A stretch of DNA of 64,000 nt from NCBI GenBank assembly GCA_905339155.1, contig CAJPFJ010000002.1, forward strand, positions 56,870 through 120,869, written 5' to 3'. This stretch comes from Methanosarcinales archaeon. Lineage in GTDB: Archaea; Halobacteriota; Methanosarcinia; Methanosarcinales; Methanoperedenaceae. Positions 35,548 through 43,442 of the stretch are shown here, piece by piece. The notes beneath the pieces are model-generated. The model saw only the letters and a program-made list of their open reading frames with translations, had not been told where the DNA came from and made no database searches. The first letter of the stretch is position 1, and each line of letters starts with the position of its first letter. The translations under genes and the position numbers were made by a program.

Positions 35548-36324
35548 TCATACTCCTTTGAACACTGGCTTTCTTTTCTCCAGAAAAGCGTTTATGCCTT
35601 CACGATGATCCCGGGTATTAAAACACTCTGAAAAGGAAACTATTTCTCTCTCAAGCCCTTCTTTAATCTCCTGATTTTCGTTGATCAGTTTTTTTGCCAG
35701 CTTAACAGCCACCGGCCCTTTCTGCGCAATGATATTGGCTACCTCCAAAGACTTTTCCATCAGTTCCTCTTCTTGTACCACTTTATTCACAAGGCCGATA
35801 GCTTCTGCCTCTTTTGAATCTATGGTTCTTCCTGTCAGGATCATTTCCTTGGCCTTTCCTATACCTACCAGTCTGGGGAGTCTCCGGGTCGCTCCAAAGC
35901 CAGGGATAAGACCAAGGTTAACTTCAGGCTGACCGAATTTCGCATCCGCACTTGATATCCTTATATCGCAGGCAAGAGCTAATTCACATCCACCTCCGAA
36001 CGCATACCCGCTGATTGCTGCAATTATCGGCTTTTCAAGGTTCTCCACCTGATTGAATAACCTGTTACCGAAATCAGAAAAAGTCTTTGCCTCTACGGGA
36101 TTAAATTCTTTCATTTCTTTAATATTGGCCCCTGCGCTGAAATTTTTGACTCCAGTTATGATTAAAACCCGGATCGTTTCATCCTTTTCAAGTTCATTTA
36201 GAAAATCCCCGAGATCATGCAGCATTGTTGAATCGAGAATGTTTAGGCCATCAGATTTTTTTAGCGTAATAATGCCCACTTCTTTTCTCTTCTCCACAAG
36301 TATGTGTTCACTTCCTGTATTCAT
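35548..36324 (-). CDS. Enoyl-CoA hydratase / crotonase family
   Basis: A 258-residue crotonase-fold enzyme adding water to 2-enoyl-CoA. It has the oxyanion-hole segment NFSAGANIKEM (~residues 61-71), GYAFGGGCELALACDIRI (~98-115) and GQPEVNLGLIPGFGATRRL (~124-142) with a catalytic Glu. I chose ATG 36324 because AAGGA precedes it by about 5 bases. A TTG at 36351 would lengthen the overlap with the dehydrogenase gene. It sits between the 3-hydroxyacyl-CoA dehydrogenase and fixC. Confidence 0.92.
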   Translation of the reverse strand: MNTGSEHILVEKRKEVGIITLKKSDGLNILDSTMLHDLGDFLNELEKDETIRVLIITGVKNFSAGANIKEMKEFNPVEAKTFSDFGNRLFNQVENLEKPIIAAISGYAFGGGCELALACDIRISSADAKFGQPEVNLGLIPGFGATRRLPRLVGIGKAKEMILTGRTIDSKEAEAIGLVNKVVQEEELMEKSLEVANIIAQKGPVAVKLAKKLINENQEIKEGLEREIVSFSECFNTRDHREGINAFLEKRKPVFKGV

Positions 36325-37159
36325 AAAATCCTTCCCCGCTTTTTCTTCCAAGCTTTCCTCCCGCGACCATTTTTCGAAGCAAAGGGCAGGGCCTGTACTT
36401 CTCTTCTAAATCGGCATAAAGAACCTCAAGTACATCAAGACAAATATCCAGACCAACGAGATCTGCAAGTTCAAGGGGCCCCATTGGATGGTTTGCACCC
36501 AGTTTCATAATGCTGTCGATATTTTCCCTGGATGCAACTCCTTCATGCAGGCAATAGATGGAATCGTTTATCATTGGCATGAGCACGCGGTTTGAGACAA
36601 AGCCCGGTGAGTCATTGACCACAACAGGTATCTTTTTCATTTTCTCAGCGACTGTCATAATCATGCTGATTGTTTCATCTGAGGTGCGTAATCCCCGGAC
36701 CACCTCGACCAGCTTCATCACGTACGCCGGGTTCATGAAATGCATGCCTGCGAACTGCTCATATCTTTCTGTAACTTGAGCAAGCCCGGTAATCGATATT
36801 GAAGAGGTATTTGTGGTAAAAATAGATTCTTTTGGGCATATGGCATCAAGTTCTTTAAAAATCTGCTTTTTTATATCTTCTTTTTCTACAACGGCCTCGA
36901 TTATGAGGTCAGCATCTTTACAGCCTTCCAAACTTGCCGTGGTCTTTATATTTGAAATAATTCTATCTTTTTCAATGCGTTCAATCTTCCCCTCAACAAC
37001 TCTCTTTTCAAGCCTTTCTTTTATTTTGGCGAATCCGATTCTCACGTATTCTTCGCTCACGTCTTCCAGAACGACTTCATAGCCGCTCTGCGCAGCTACC
37101 TGTGCTATTCCCCCACCCATAGTACCGGCACCTATTATCCCAATTTTTTTAATGTTCAT
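36308..37159 (-). CDS. hbd: 3-hydroxyacyl-CoA (3-hydroxybutyryl-CoA) dehydrogenase
   Basis: A 283-residue NAD(P) enzyme of the single-domain HBDH type. It has the Rossmann motif KIGIIGAGTMGGGIAQ (~residues 4-19), TNTSSISI, the catalytic GMHFMNPAYVMKLVEVVRG (~138-156) and PGFVSNRVLMPMIND. It oxidises 3-hydroxyacyl-CoA or works in reverse, for example toward polyhydroxyalkanoate. ATG 37159 is preceded by GGGAAGG. The next gene overlaps its end by 17 bp. Confidence 0.94.
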   Translation of the reverse strand: MNIKKIGIIGAGTMGGGIAQVAAQSGYEVVLEDVSEEYVRIGFAKIKERLEKRVVEGKIERIEKDRIISNIKTTASLEGCKDADLIIEAVVEKEDIKKQIFKELDAICPKESIFTTNTSSISITGLAQVTERYEQFAGMHFMNPAYVMKLVEVVRGLRTSDETISMIMTVAEKMKKIPVVVNDSPGFVSNRVLMPMINDSIYCLHEGVASRENIDSIMKLGANHPMGPLELADLVGLDICLDVLEVLYADLEEKYRPCPLLRKMVAGGKLGRKSGEGFYEYRK

Positions 37160-37214
37160 GCCTTCCCTCATTTTAATGATAAATGGGCAAATCAAAAAAA
37201 TAAAAATATAACGA

Positions 37215-37478
37215 CTACATCTTCTCCATCATTTCAAGTGCTTCTTCAAGCGGTAATGCGGGAGCTATATGGGGCACGCCTATGTCTCTGAATGGGTAGG
37301 TTATCTTTAGAATTGCTTCTTCATTTGGGGCATCGAATATCGCCACAGATATATGCCTGCCTATCAAGAGATACCTGCCAATCAATTTCACTTCATCCGG
37401 ATATTTGAATTCTTTCCAGAGTTCCATGAGTTTTGATGTAGTCTCAGGATTCCACTTAAACCATAGTACAAATAGCAT
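37215..37478 (-). CDS. DUF3303-like small protein
   Basis: An 87-residue soluble protein with a ferredoxin-like alpha/beta pattern: MLFVLWFKWNPETTSKLMEL, then VKLIGRYLLIGRHISVAIFD and a C-terminal helix. It resembles DUF3303-type small proteins, often stress- or metabolism-linked but uncharacterised. A strong AAAGGAGGTG precedes the ATG. It lies 55 bp upstream of hbd on the same strand and could be the first gene of that operon. Confidence 0.72.
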   Translation of the reverse strand: MLFVLWFKWNPETTSKLMELWKEFKYPDEVKLIGRYLLIGRHISVAIFDAPNEEAILKITYPFRDIGVPHIAPALPLEEALEMMEKM

Positions 37479-37551
37479 ATTTTCACCTCCTTTTTGTTTT
37501 ATTCAGGTATATATATACAAGCTTTTTCATGCCTATCAATGTTGAGTAAAG

Positions 37552-38013
37552 CTACTCAATCGTTAATGGCTTCTTTTTCTTGATCTCGGTCTTGGGCATG
37601 GTTATTTGAAGAATTCCGTTGTTATATGATGCCACGGAGTTGTCAGAATCTATTGAAGATGGCAAAGATATCCTGCGATAATAGGATCCACTGCGTCTTT
37701 CTTTATAGATAATACCTTTTTCTTTCTTTTCCTCTTCTTGTTTTGTTTCGGCTGAAATTTCAAGCTTATCTTCAGTTAGATCAATTTTGATATCTCCTTT
37801 GTCCAGCCCAGGCATCTCAACAGTGGCAATTACTTCTTTATCTGTCTCAACCAGATCGATAAACGGTTTCCTGTATTTTTCAATTGCTCCTGTTGTTGTT
37901 CTTTCACCTGGTAGTAATAGACTTCTGTTTACTGGTATACCCCAGATTTTTTCAAACATTCTGTTCATATTTTCTTCAAATATTCTAAATTCGTCAAATT
38001 CGTCTGAAAACAT
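37552..38013 (-). CDS. hsp20: Hsp20 / alpha-crystallin small heat-shock protein
   Basis: A 153-residue chaperone that binds unfolding proteins in large oligomers. The alpha-crystallin domain runs from KPFIDLVETDKEVIATVEMP (~residue 54) to the NNGILQITMPK strand; the C-terminal KPLTIE contains the I-x-I-like anchor. I start it at ATG 38013, where GAGGGGA lies upstream; TTG 38031 is possible. The TATA-like element further upstream fits heat-inducible monocistronic expression. Confidence 0.93.
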   Translation of the reverse strand: MFSDEFDEFRIFEENMNRMFEKIWGIPVNRSLLLPGERTTTGAIEKYRKPFIDLVETDKEVIATVEMPGLDKGDIKIDLTEDKLEISAETKQEEEKKEKGIIYKERRSGSYYRRISLPSSIDSDNSVASYNNGILQITMPKTEIKKKKPLTIE

Positions 38014-38070
38014 TTGTTTTCCCCTCATCAATTTTGGTTGTTTTTATTTGTTTTTTTTTTCGTTCTGCGG

Positions 38071-38084
38071 TTTATTATATAGAT
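38071..38084 (-). promoter_or_regulatory. TATA promoter of hsp20
   Basis: Read on the minus strand, CTATATAATAAA lies about 58-71 bp before the hsp20 start. It is within the short gap after the flavodoxin gene, so hsp20 can be transcribed alone. Confidence 0.5.
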
Positions 38085-38113
38085 ATGTTCTTGTGAATGC
38101 GCTGCACAGATGC

Positions 38114-38635
38114 TCAGTGACCTCCTTCACCCATTTTGACTTCTTGCAGGCTTGCATCTTCACGCTTTGAATCGCTTTCTGGCCTGGTATGTTTTTCAGC
38201 GACATTTTTCACTTTAACAGCTATATCTTTTCCAAGCCTTTTACATTCTTCAAGGTCTTTTTCCATAGGCTGATACTGGATACGCAGTACAGGGTCAATC
38301 ACATTCATTCCAAGTTTACGCATCTTTTCTGCAATCATTACAGGTGCTTCACCGCTCCATCCGTAAGAACCGAATGCTGCACCGACCCTGGCTTTTATTT
38401 TTGCTTTTTCAAGGCTTTCAATGAATTTTTCCATGGGAGGCAGCATTTTATAATGGAATGTTGAAGTGCCAATCGCAATGGCATCAGCAGCAATTATGTC
38501 CTCTATTCTTACTTCATGAAAATTCACGGCTTTAGCGTCAACATTTCTTGAGTTTGCACCATCGACTATGGCATCTGCCATCGCTTTTGTATTACCTGAT
38601 GTACTGAGATATACAACAACTACTTTTGGGGGCAT
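38114..38635 (-). CDS. Flavodoxin-like FMN protein
   Basis: A 173-residue protein of the flavodoxin domain found alone or in F420H2 oxidase/FprA proteins. The phosphate loop is VVVVYLSTSGNTKAMADAI (~residues 4-22). The flavin loops TSTFHYKMLPPMEKF (~58-72) and GAAFGSYGWSGEAP (~86-99) follow. It carries a C-terminal charged tail. It is a likely low-potential electron carrier or oxygen-stress protein. Its redox partner is not encoded next to it. Confidence 0.88.
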   Translation of the reverse strand: MPPKVVVVYLSTSGNTKAMADAIVDGANSRNVDAKAVNFHEVRIEDIIAADAIAIGTSTFHYKMLPPMEKFIESLEKAKIKARVGAAFGSYGWSGEAPVMIAEKMRKLGMNVIDPVLRIQYQPMEKDLEECKRLGKDIAVKVKNVAEKHTRPESDSKREDASLQEVKMGEGGH

Positions 38636-38735
38636 ATTTTACTCTCCTTTATTGAATGAGTAACTTATTATTGGTATATTCACTCTTTTTTTATTTGTCT
38701 AAACTATATTATTTATTAAACAATTTGCAGGTTGG

Positions 38736-38797
38736 GGATTGAGATAGTCTGGCCCTTAGCAGCCATTTAAACCTTCTTTGCTCCCAATCCTCAATCC
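38736..38797. repeat. Inverted repeat between small protein and flavodoxin genes
   Basis: GGATTGAG (38736-38743) is matched by CTCAATCC (38790-38797) with a 46-base loop; flanking TTGGGG/CTCCCAA adds partial pairing. It lies 3' of the 51-residue gene and before the flavodoxin promoter, so it may end the first transcript or form a structured leader. Confidence 0.5.
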
Positions 38798-38833
38798 TGT
38801 TCCTTTTATTCACCACGATTGCGAAACTTTATC

Positions 38834-38989
38834 TCAATCATATTGAGCACCTGTTGGCTGTTCTGCCTTGCGTGCTCTCAGTTTTGCATAGAAATCTTTC
38901 TGTCTCTGTTTCTCTGCCGGGTCTTCTTTTCCAACTTTGACTTTCTGTGCATTCTCTGCATTGTCCATCGAGTTTTCCAGTCCTGCCAT
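38834..38989 (-). CDS. 51-residue charged small protein, unknown
   Basis: Read directly from the complementary strand: ATG at 38989 and TGA at 38834-38836, encoding MAGLENSMDNAENAQKVKVG ... TGAQYD. A perfect AGGAGGTG lies upstream of the ATG. It is hydrophilic, Lys/Glu/Gln-rich, probably helical and has no Cys. Longer overlapping frames in the same place lack a ribosome site. It stands near hsp20 and flavodoxin, so a stress link is possible but unsupported. Confidence 0.68.
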   Translation of the reverse strand: MAGLENSMDNAENAQKVKVGKEDPAEKQRQKDFYAKLRARKAEQPTGAQYD

Positions 38990-39309
38990 TGTTTTTCACC
39001 TCCTGTTTTTTGATTATAATATTCCTTTGAATTCCCTGCCACAATCACTGCATACTTATTCACTCATTGTAGCCTCACCTGAAATATAAATCAAACATAT
39101 CGCCCACACTTCTCATCTCGTTTGATTATTCGTAATTATACGAAATGTTAGTTCTGATACTATTTAGGGATTTCCCTACGTGGAAATATACTATGAAAAA
39201 AATCATAAAAATTAGAAAAGAGATGTTATTGATGTATGCTTGATATTTGCATGATCGTGAACGTTATATTTAATATATAAGAAGCTATCATCAGGGAAGG
39301 AGATTAACA
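38990..39309. other. Divergent promoter region
   Basis: A 320-bp A/T-rich gap between the 51-residue gene (minus) and aIF5A (plus). The first side holds the AGGAGGTG ribosome site of the small gene. The other end holds a TATA-like element (39263-39280) and GGAAGGAGA for aIF5A. I see no additional gene. Confidence 0.5.
39263..39303 (+). promoter_or_regulatory. TATA box and ribosome site of aIF5A
   Basis: GTTATATTTAATATATAAG (39263-39281) lies about 30-45 bp before ATG 39310, followed by GGAAGGAGA (39296-39303ish). This suits a short leader and strong expression. Confidence 0.55.
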
Positions 39310-39696
39310 ATGAAGGATCAAGTTGAAGTTCGGACATTAAAAGAAGGAAAATATGTCTTAATTGATGAGGAACCCTGTGTTATTAAAAGCATTTCTCATG
39401 CAAAAACGGGAAAACATGGCTCAGCTAAAGCAAGGATCGATGCTATAGGTATTTTTGATGGTACAAAAAGATCAATGGTGGCGCCAGTTACGGATAAGAT
39501 ATATGTCCCTATAGTAGAAAGGAAAAACGGACAGGTCCTGGCGATAAAAGGCGATGTCTGCCAGATAATGGATAATGCCGAATATTCCACACTTGAGCTC
39601 AAAATACCCGAAGAACTGAAGGGGAAGATCGAAGCTGGAAAAGACATTTCATATCTGGTCGCCATGGGAAAAATGAAAATAGACATGCGTATTTAG
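39310..39696 (+). CDS. eif5a: Translation factor aIF5A
   Basis: A 128-residue factor that eases peptide-bond formation at stalled sites (Pro runs). The hypusine/deoxyhypusine loop SHAKTGKHGSAKA (~residues 34-46) carries the Lys that is modified from a polyamine. An SH3-like N-domain and an OB-fold C-domain fit. The stop directly abuts the agmatinase start. Agmatinase makes putrescine, a polyamine precursor, so the pairing is functionally coherent. Confidence 0.96.
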   Translation: MKDQVEVRTLKEGKYVLIDEEPCVIKSISHAKTGKHGSAKARIDAIGIFDGTKRSMVAPVTDKIYVPIVERKNGQVLAIKGDVCQIMDNAEYSTLELKIPEELKGKIEAGKDISYLVAMGKMKIDMRI

Positions 39697-40557
39697 ATGC
39701 ATCAGGCTCTTTTTGCAGATGCGAATTCCGATTACGAGAAATCCCGTTATGTGATTTGCGGGGTGCCGTTTGACGGTACCTCAAGCTACAGGCTTGGAAG
39801 CAGGCTTGCGCCTGACGAGATCAGGGCTGCGTCATATAATTTTGAGACTTATAGTAGCTTTTTTGATCTTGACCTCGCAGATGTGGATATCCATGATGCC
39901 GGCAACCTTGAAGTAGCTGATAATATCGATGATACCCTTTTTTCGATCTCAAAATATGCCGATAAATTTGTAAATGAAGGGAAAATCCCTGTAATGCTTG
40001 GCGGGGAACATTCTCTCTCATATCCATTTGTAAAAGCCTGTAAAAAGAAATATCCGGAACTGGGATTTGTGGTTCTTGATGCGCATATGGACCTGAGAGA
40101 GGAATTTCATGACCAGAAGAACAGCCATGCATGCATATCAAGGCATGTCATTGATGATTTGACAGGCAAATATGTTTCAATAGGTATAAGGAGCGGAACC
40201 CGCGAAGAATACGAATATGTAACTGAAAATAAAATACAAATGTTCAGCGCAGAAGATGTTTATTCAGAAGGGATTGAAAAAATTATTTCCGAATTTCGTG
40301 ATTATATCAAGGGACCTGTTTATTTATCAATAGATATGGATGTGATCGACCCGGCTTATGCACCTGCTCTTGGTACACCCGAACCATACGGAATAACACC
40401 GCGCGACGTCAGAACAGTAATATCATGTCTTGCACCCCAGATTGTAGGTTTTGACCTTGTTGAGATCGCCCCTGCTTATGATTCCGGGGGGACGGCAGTA
40501 CTTGGCGCAAAGCTTGTGCGTGATTTTATCGCTGCAAGCGCAAAAGCGGGTTCATAG
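39697..40557 (+). CDS. speB: Agmatinase
   Basis: A 286-residue ureohydrolase splitting agmatine to putrescine and urea with two Mn ions. Metal-binding motifs are GGEHSLSYPF (~residues 106-115), VVLDAHMDLREEFH (~127-140) and SIDMDVIDPAYAPALGTPEP (~211-230). DAGN and the GVPFDGTSSYRLGSRLAPD opening are standard. It directly abuts aIF5A. A substrate other than agmatine (for example guanidinobutyrate) is less likely. Confidence 0.93.
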   Translation: MHQALFADANSDYEKSRYVICGVPFDGTSSYRLGSRLAPDEIRAASYNFETYSSFFDLDLADVDIHDAGNLEVADNIDDTLFSISKYADKFVNEGKIPVMLGGEHSLSYPFVKACKKKYPELGFVVLDAHMDLREEFHDQKNSHACISRHVIDDLTGKYVSIGIRSGTREEYEYVTENKIQMFSAEDVYSEGIEKIISEFRDYIKGPVYLSIDMDVIDPAYAPALGTPEPYGITPRDVRTVISCLAPQIVGFDLVEIAPAYDSGGTAVLGAKLVRDFIAASAKAGS

Positions 40558-40589
40558 ATTCCCGCGCAGTCTTTCAGCATGCAGTATTC

Positions 40590-41528
40590 TTATTCCTTGA
40601 ATATACGTTTCAATTCATTCTCCAGCGGCTCTTTCATTCCTTCGCTGTATCCATGGGTTCCAGTGGTTACCGTGTAAAACTGTTTTGGCTCTTTGGCTTT
40701 CTTAAATGTGTTCCGGGCAAGCTGTATCGGAATTATTGTGTCGTTTACAGAATGGATCATCACGAATTTTCTTGGAGGAATGAACCCAAGATATGTTTCG
40801 GGGTCAATTGAACGATCGAACCGTATGAGATTCTCATCCTTCATATCGCCAATTTGTGACTCGATGTCATAACCGCTGGTGCTGATCCCGATCACCCCGG
40901 AAATTCCAGGGTCAATTGCTGCCGCAATTATTGCAAAACGCCCTCCATTACTCTCACCAACAATTGCTATCCTCTCCGGATCAATAGATGGCTCCTGTCT
41001 TAACACATCCACAGACCGCAGGGCATCAAATACCATTTTGTGTTCCACTGGTTCTGATTTATTTTTCCAAAGATTATAATCATAATTCATGTCCACTCCA
41101 CCGCGGTTTCGCTGCTCGATGCCGATACTTGCATATCCCATATTGGAAAAAATATCTGCAAGAGTTTGTGTTCCTTCCTTCCGGATAGTAGCTCCGGGCA
41201 GTATCACAATCCCGGGCACTTTTTTTCCTGCAACAGGAATACGAAGAAGTCCTTCAACTGTAAAATCCTTGCTTGGAAAAGAAATAGTACTAAGAATATA
41301 ATCAGGTCCGGATTCGGTTTTCAGGATTTTCACATCAACTTTGCCCCTGTTTTCAGGATACGAGAGAATTCCTGTATCACTTACAGTCCATTTATCGCTT
41401 CCCTGTGGGATAAGATAATAAGCCACGACAAGAAGGATGAGTATACCAAATTTAACATAGATCATTGATTTAACGGAAGATTTTTTTTCAACTTTCTTAA
41501 ATTTATTGTTCTTTTGTTTAAAGCTCAT
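40590..41528 (-). CDS. Alpha/beta hydrolase, membrane-anchored
   Basis: A 312-residue serine hydrolase of the dienelactone/peptidase S9 type. A basic N-terminus leads to one membrane helix (VKFGILILLVVAYYLIP), and the catalytic domain lies outside the cell by the positive-inside rule. The nucleophile elbow is IAIVGESNGGRFAI (Ser ~residue 185), and the acid/His triad is likely in FVMIHSVNDTIIP and GTHGYSEG. I chose ATG 41528 with GGAG upstream; a longer frame to 41660 would run through the neighbouring structured element. Substrate unknown. Confidence 0.82.
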   Translation of the reverse strand: MSFKQKNNKFKKVEKKSSVKSMIYVKFGILILLVVAYYLIPQGSDKWTVSDTGILSYPENRGKVDVKILKTESGPDYILSTISFPSKDFTVEGLLRIPVAGKKVPGIVILPGATIRKEGTQTLADIFSNMGYASIGIEQRNRGGVDMNYDYNLWKNKSEPVEHKMVFDALRSVDVLRQEPSIDPERIAIVGESNGGRFAIIAAAIDPGISGVIGISTSGYDIESQIGDMKDENLIRFDRSIDPETYLGFIPPRKFVMIHSVNDTIIPIQLARNTFKKAKEPKQFYTVTTGTHGYSEGMKEPLENELKRIFKE

Positions 41529-41551
41529 TTTATTTATCTCCGTGGGTTCAA

Positions 41552-41660
41552 AGGGATGTGACATAGTACGGCGGGTATCGCCGGAATTCAAGCTTGTCTG
41601 AGAATCCAGTAGGTATTCTATGAAGCAGGAAGCCCCTTGTGAAAGCAAGGGGTAGTTCAC
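41552..41660 (+). mobile_element. Solo IS200/IS605 right end / omegaRNA-like structured element
   Basis: About 110 bp with three successive hairpins: CGGCG-GGTAT-CGCCG (~41569-41583), AGAAT...ATTCT (~41601-41619), and CCCCTTG (41633-41639) with CAAGGGG (41646-41652). It ends in GGGTAGTTCAC. This layout and the closing sequence are those I know from IS605-type right ends, which double as the scaffold of TnpB guide RNAs (omegaRNA/reRNA). No tnpA or tnpB lies within 20 kb. It may be a relic or a separately kept RNA. Strand is taken from the GTTCAC orientation. Confidence 0.6.
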
Positions 41661-41736
41661 TCCACCATGTTTGTATTTAAAATAGTTTCTGTCGTAAGAC
41701 TATATTTAAATAATGTCCCCTCCATCTTGAGCAGCA

Positions 41737-42690
41737 ATGAAATGTTTAGTAACAGGCGGCGCTGGATTCATCGGTTCACATATCATCCGGCATTTGCTTG
41801 AACGCGGATATGAAACAGTATGCCTTGACAATTTTGACCCGACCTATGATATCAATACCAAGAAAGGAAATATTGCTCCTTTTTTAGGAAACGATAACTT
41901 TGAATTAGTGGAAGGGGATGTCAGGGACAGGGATTTGTTAAAAAATCTAATAACAGACATTGATTACATTTTCCATGAAGCTGCTCTTGTTTCGGTGGTT
42001 GAGAGCATGAAAAACCCTGTCAAGACCATAGAGATCAATACGATAGGAACATTCAATATAATGGAGGCAGCTCTATCCGGAAATGTAAAGAAAGTGACCC
42101 TTGCATCATCGGCGGCGGTTTACGGTGATGCACCCGCGCTTCCTAAAAAAGAAGGCATGATCCCTGTCCCCAAATCGCCCTATGCTATTTCAAAGCTTGA
42201 TTGTGAATATGCCGCAAGAATATATTTTGAAGAGTATGGGCTGAAAACCACTTCTTTGCGCTATTTTAATGTTTATGGCCCAAGGCAAGACCCATCATCC
42301 CCATACGCTGCTGCAATACCCATCTTTTTACAAAAAGCTCTGAGGAACCAGAAAATCCGGATATATGGAGATGGAATGCAAACGCGTGATTTTATTTTTA
42401 TCAATGATGTTGTACAGGCTAATGAATTAGTGATGTCAAAGGGAGACGGGAAGACGTTTAATGTTGCAAACGGAATTGCCACTTCAATTAAAGAAATTGC
42501 AGACCGGATTATAAAACAAACAGGGTCAAAATCACCTATTGTATATGAAACGGAAAGAAGCGGGGATATCAAGCATAGTGTCGCCGATATCTCTGAGATA
42601 AGTACGATCGGATTTAAACCAAAATTCGATATGAATGAAGGGTTAAAGAACACAATTGAATGGTATAGAAACCGTTTACAGGTGGAATAA
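41737..42690 (+). CDS. galE: UDP-glucose 4-epimerase-like NAD-dependent epimerase
   Basis: A 317-residue extended short-chain dehydrogenase acting on a nucleotide sugar. N-terminal MKCLVTGGAGFIGSHIIRHL (~residues 1-20) binds NAD. The YAISKLDCEY segment holds the catalytic Tyr-x-x-x-Lys (~149-158), with Ser in ASSAAVYGDAP upstream. RYFNVYGPRQDP is typical of GalE/WbpP-type 4-epimerases making precursors for surface glycans. The exact sugar is unresolved. It converges with fdhD, overlapping by 15 bp. Confidence 0.88.
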   Translation: MKCLVTGGAGFIGSHIIRHLLERGYETVCLDNFDPTYDINTKKGNIAPFLGNDNFELVEGDVRDRDLLKNLITDIDYIFHEAALVSVVESMKNPVKTIEINTIGTFNIMEAALSGNVKKVTLASSAAVYGDAPALPKKEGMIPVPKSPYAISKLDCEYAARIYFEEYGLKTTSLRYFNVYGPRQDPSSPYAAAIPIFLQKALRNQKIRIYGDGMQTRDFIFINDVVQANELVMSKGDGKTFNVANGIATSIKEIADRIIKQTGSKSPIVYETERSGDIKHSVADISEISTIGFKPKFDMNEGLKNTIEWYRNRLQVE

Positions 42691-43428
42691 AAGCCTCTCG
42701 TGGTGTGAAAAGACTGACATTTTTTCGTTTGAAACAAAACAAATAAGACAAACACCTGTCCTCTTTGCCGCATCAATGCCGGAATTAAGCGGTGCAGTTT
42801 TTGTGGCAACAAGCGGTATCCCGGCCCTTGCGGCTTTTAATACCATTCCTGCCGACTGGCGTCCGGTTGATAATATGAAATGCTCCCTTACATCAATACC
42901 ATTAAGATATGCATATCCAACAACCTTGTCAAAAGCATTATGTCTTCCTACATCTATCGCTTTTGCCATGCATTCACCCCTGATATTTATAAGGCATGCT
43001 AAATGTGTCCCTCGCGTTTCCCTGTAAATATCAGATTCCAGGAATCTGAGGCTTTTCATAATTGGATCAATGCTGAATTTCGTATCAGAATCAATTGAAA
43101 TATTCTCATTCTCTTCCCACCTTACACCCACGCAGCCTGATGACCTTAATTCGCGCCAGATTTCAATATGCTCGGTCTCTTCTATTACGGCATATATCCT
43201 GTTCCCGTCCATTTTAAAGTCTTTTATGCTATCCGGATCTTTTACAAGACCTTCGCATATAAGATACCCGATGGCAAGATCTTTTAACATTTCCGGTGTA
43301 GCAAGTATTGACGCGATCGAAATATTATTTATGAAAAGCTCAATAGTATTCTCTATAGCTACTGCATGGATTTTTTTATGTGATGCACCGGATTTTATCT
43401 CAAGCGCAGAATAATTTTTAGTATACAT
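42676..43428 (-). CDS. fdhD: FdhD sulfurtransferase family
   Basis: A 250-residue FdhD/NarQ-type protein that sulfurates the molybdenum or tungsten cofactor of formate dehydrogenase. Motifs include YLICEGLVKDPDSI, AIDVGRHNAFDKVVGYA (~residues 156-172) and STGRQSAGMVLKAARAGIPL. The usual CXXC sulfur-carrying pair appears reduced to one Cys (SSGCVGV, Cys99). No formate dehydrogenase lies in the window. An enzyme elsewhere is probably its target. Confidence 0.88.
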   Translation of the reverse strand: MYTKNYSALEIKSGASHKKIHAVAIENTIELFINNISIASILATPEMLKDLAIGYLICEGLVKDPDSIKDFKMDGNRIYAVIEETEHIEIWRELRSSGCVGVRWEENENISIDSDTKFSIDPIMKSLRFLESDIYRETRGTHLACLINIRGECMAKAIDVGRHNAFDKVVGYAYLNGIDVREHFILSTGRQSAGMVLKAARAGIPLVATKTAPLNSGIDAAKRTGVCLICFVSNEKMSVFSHHERLLFHL

Positions 43429-43442
43429 TATTTTCGATTTCC

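Noticed and set aside
41529..41660. Longer N-terminus for the alpha/beta hydrolase
   Set aside because: The extra 44 codons run through a structured IS605-like element, and ATG 41528 has a ribosome site followed by a normal membrane anchor.
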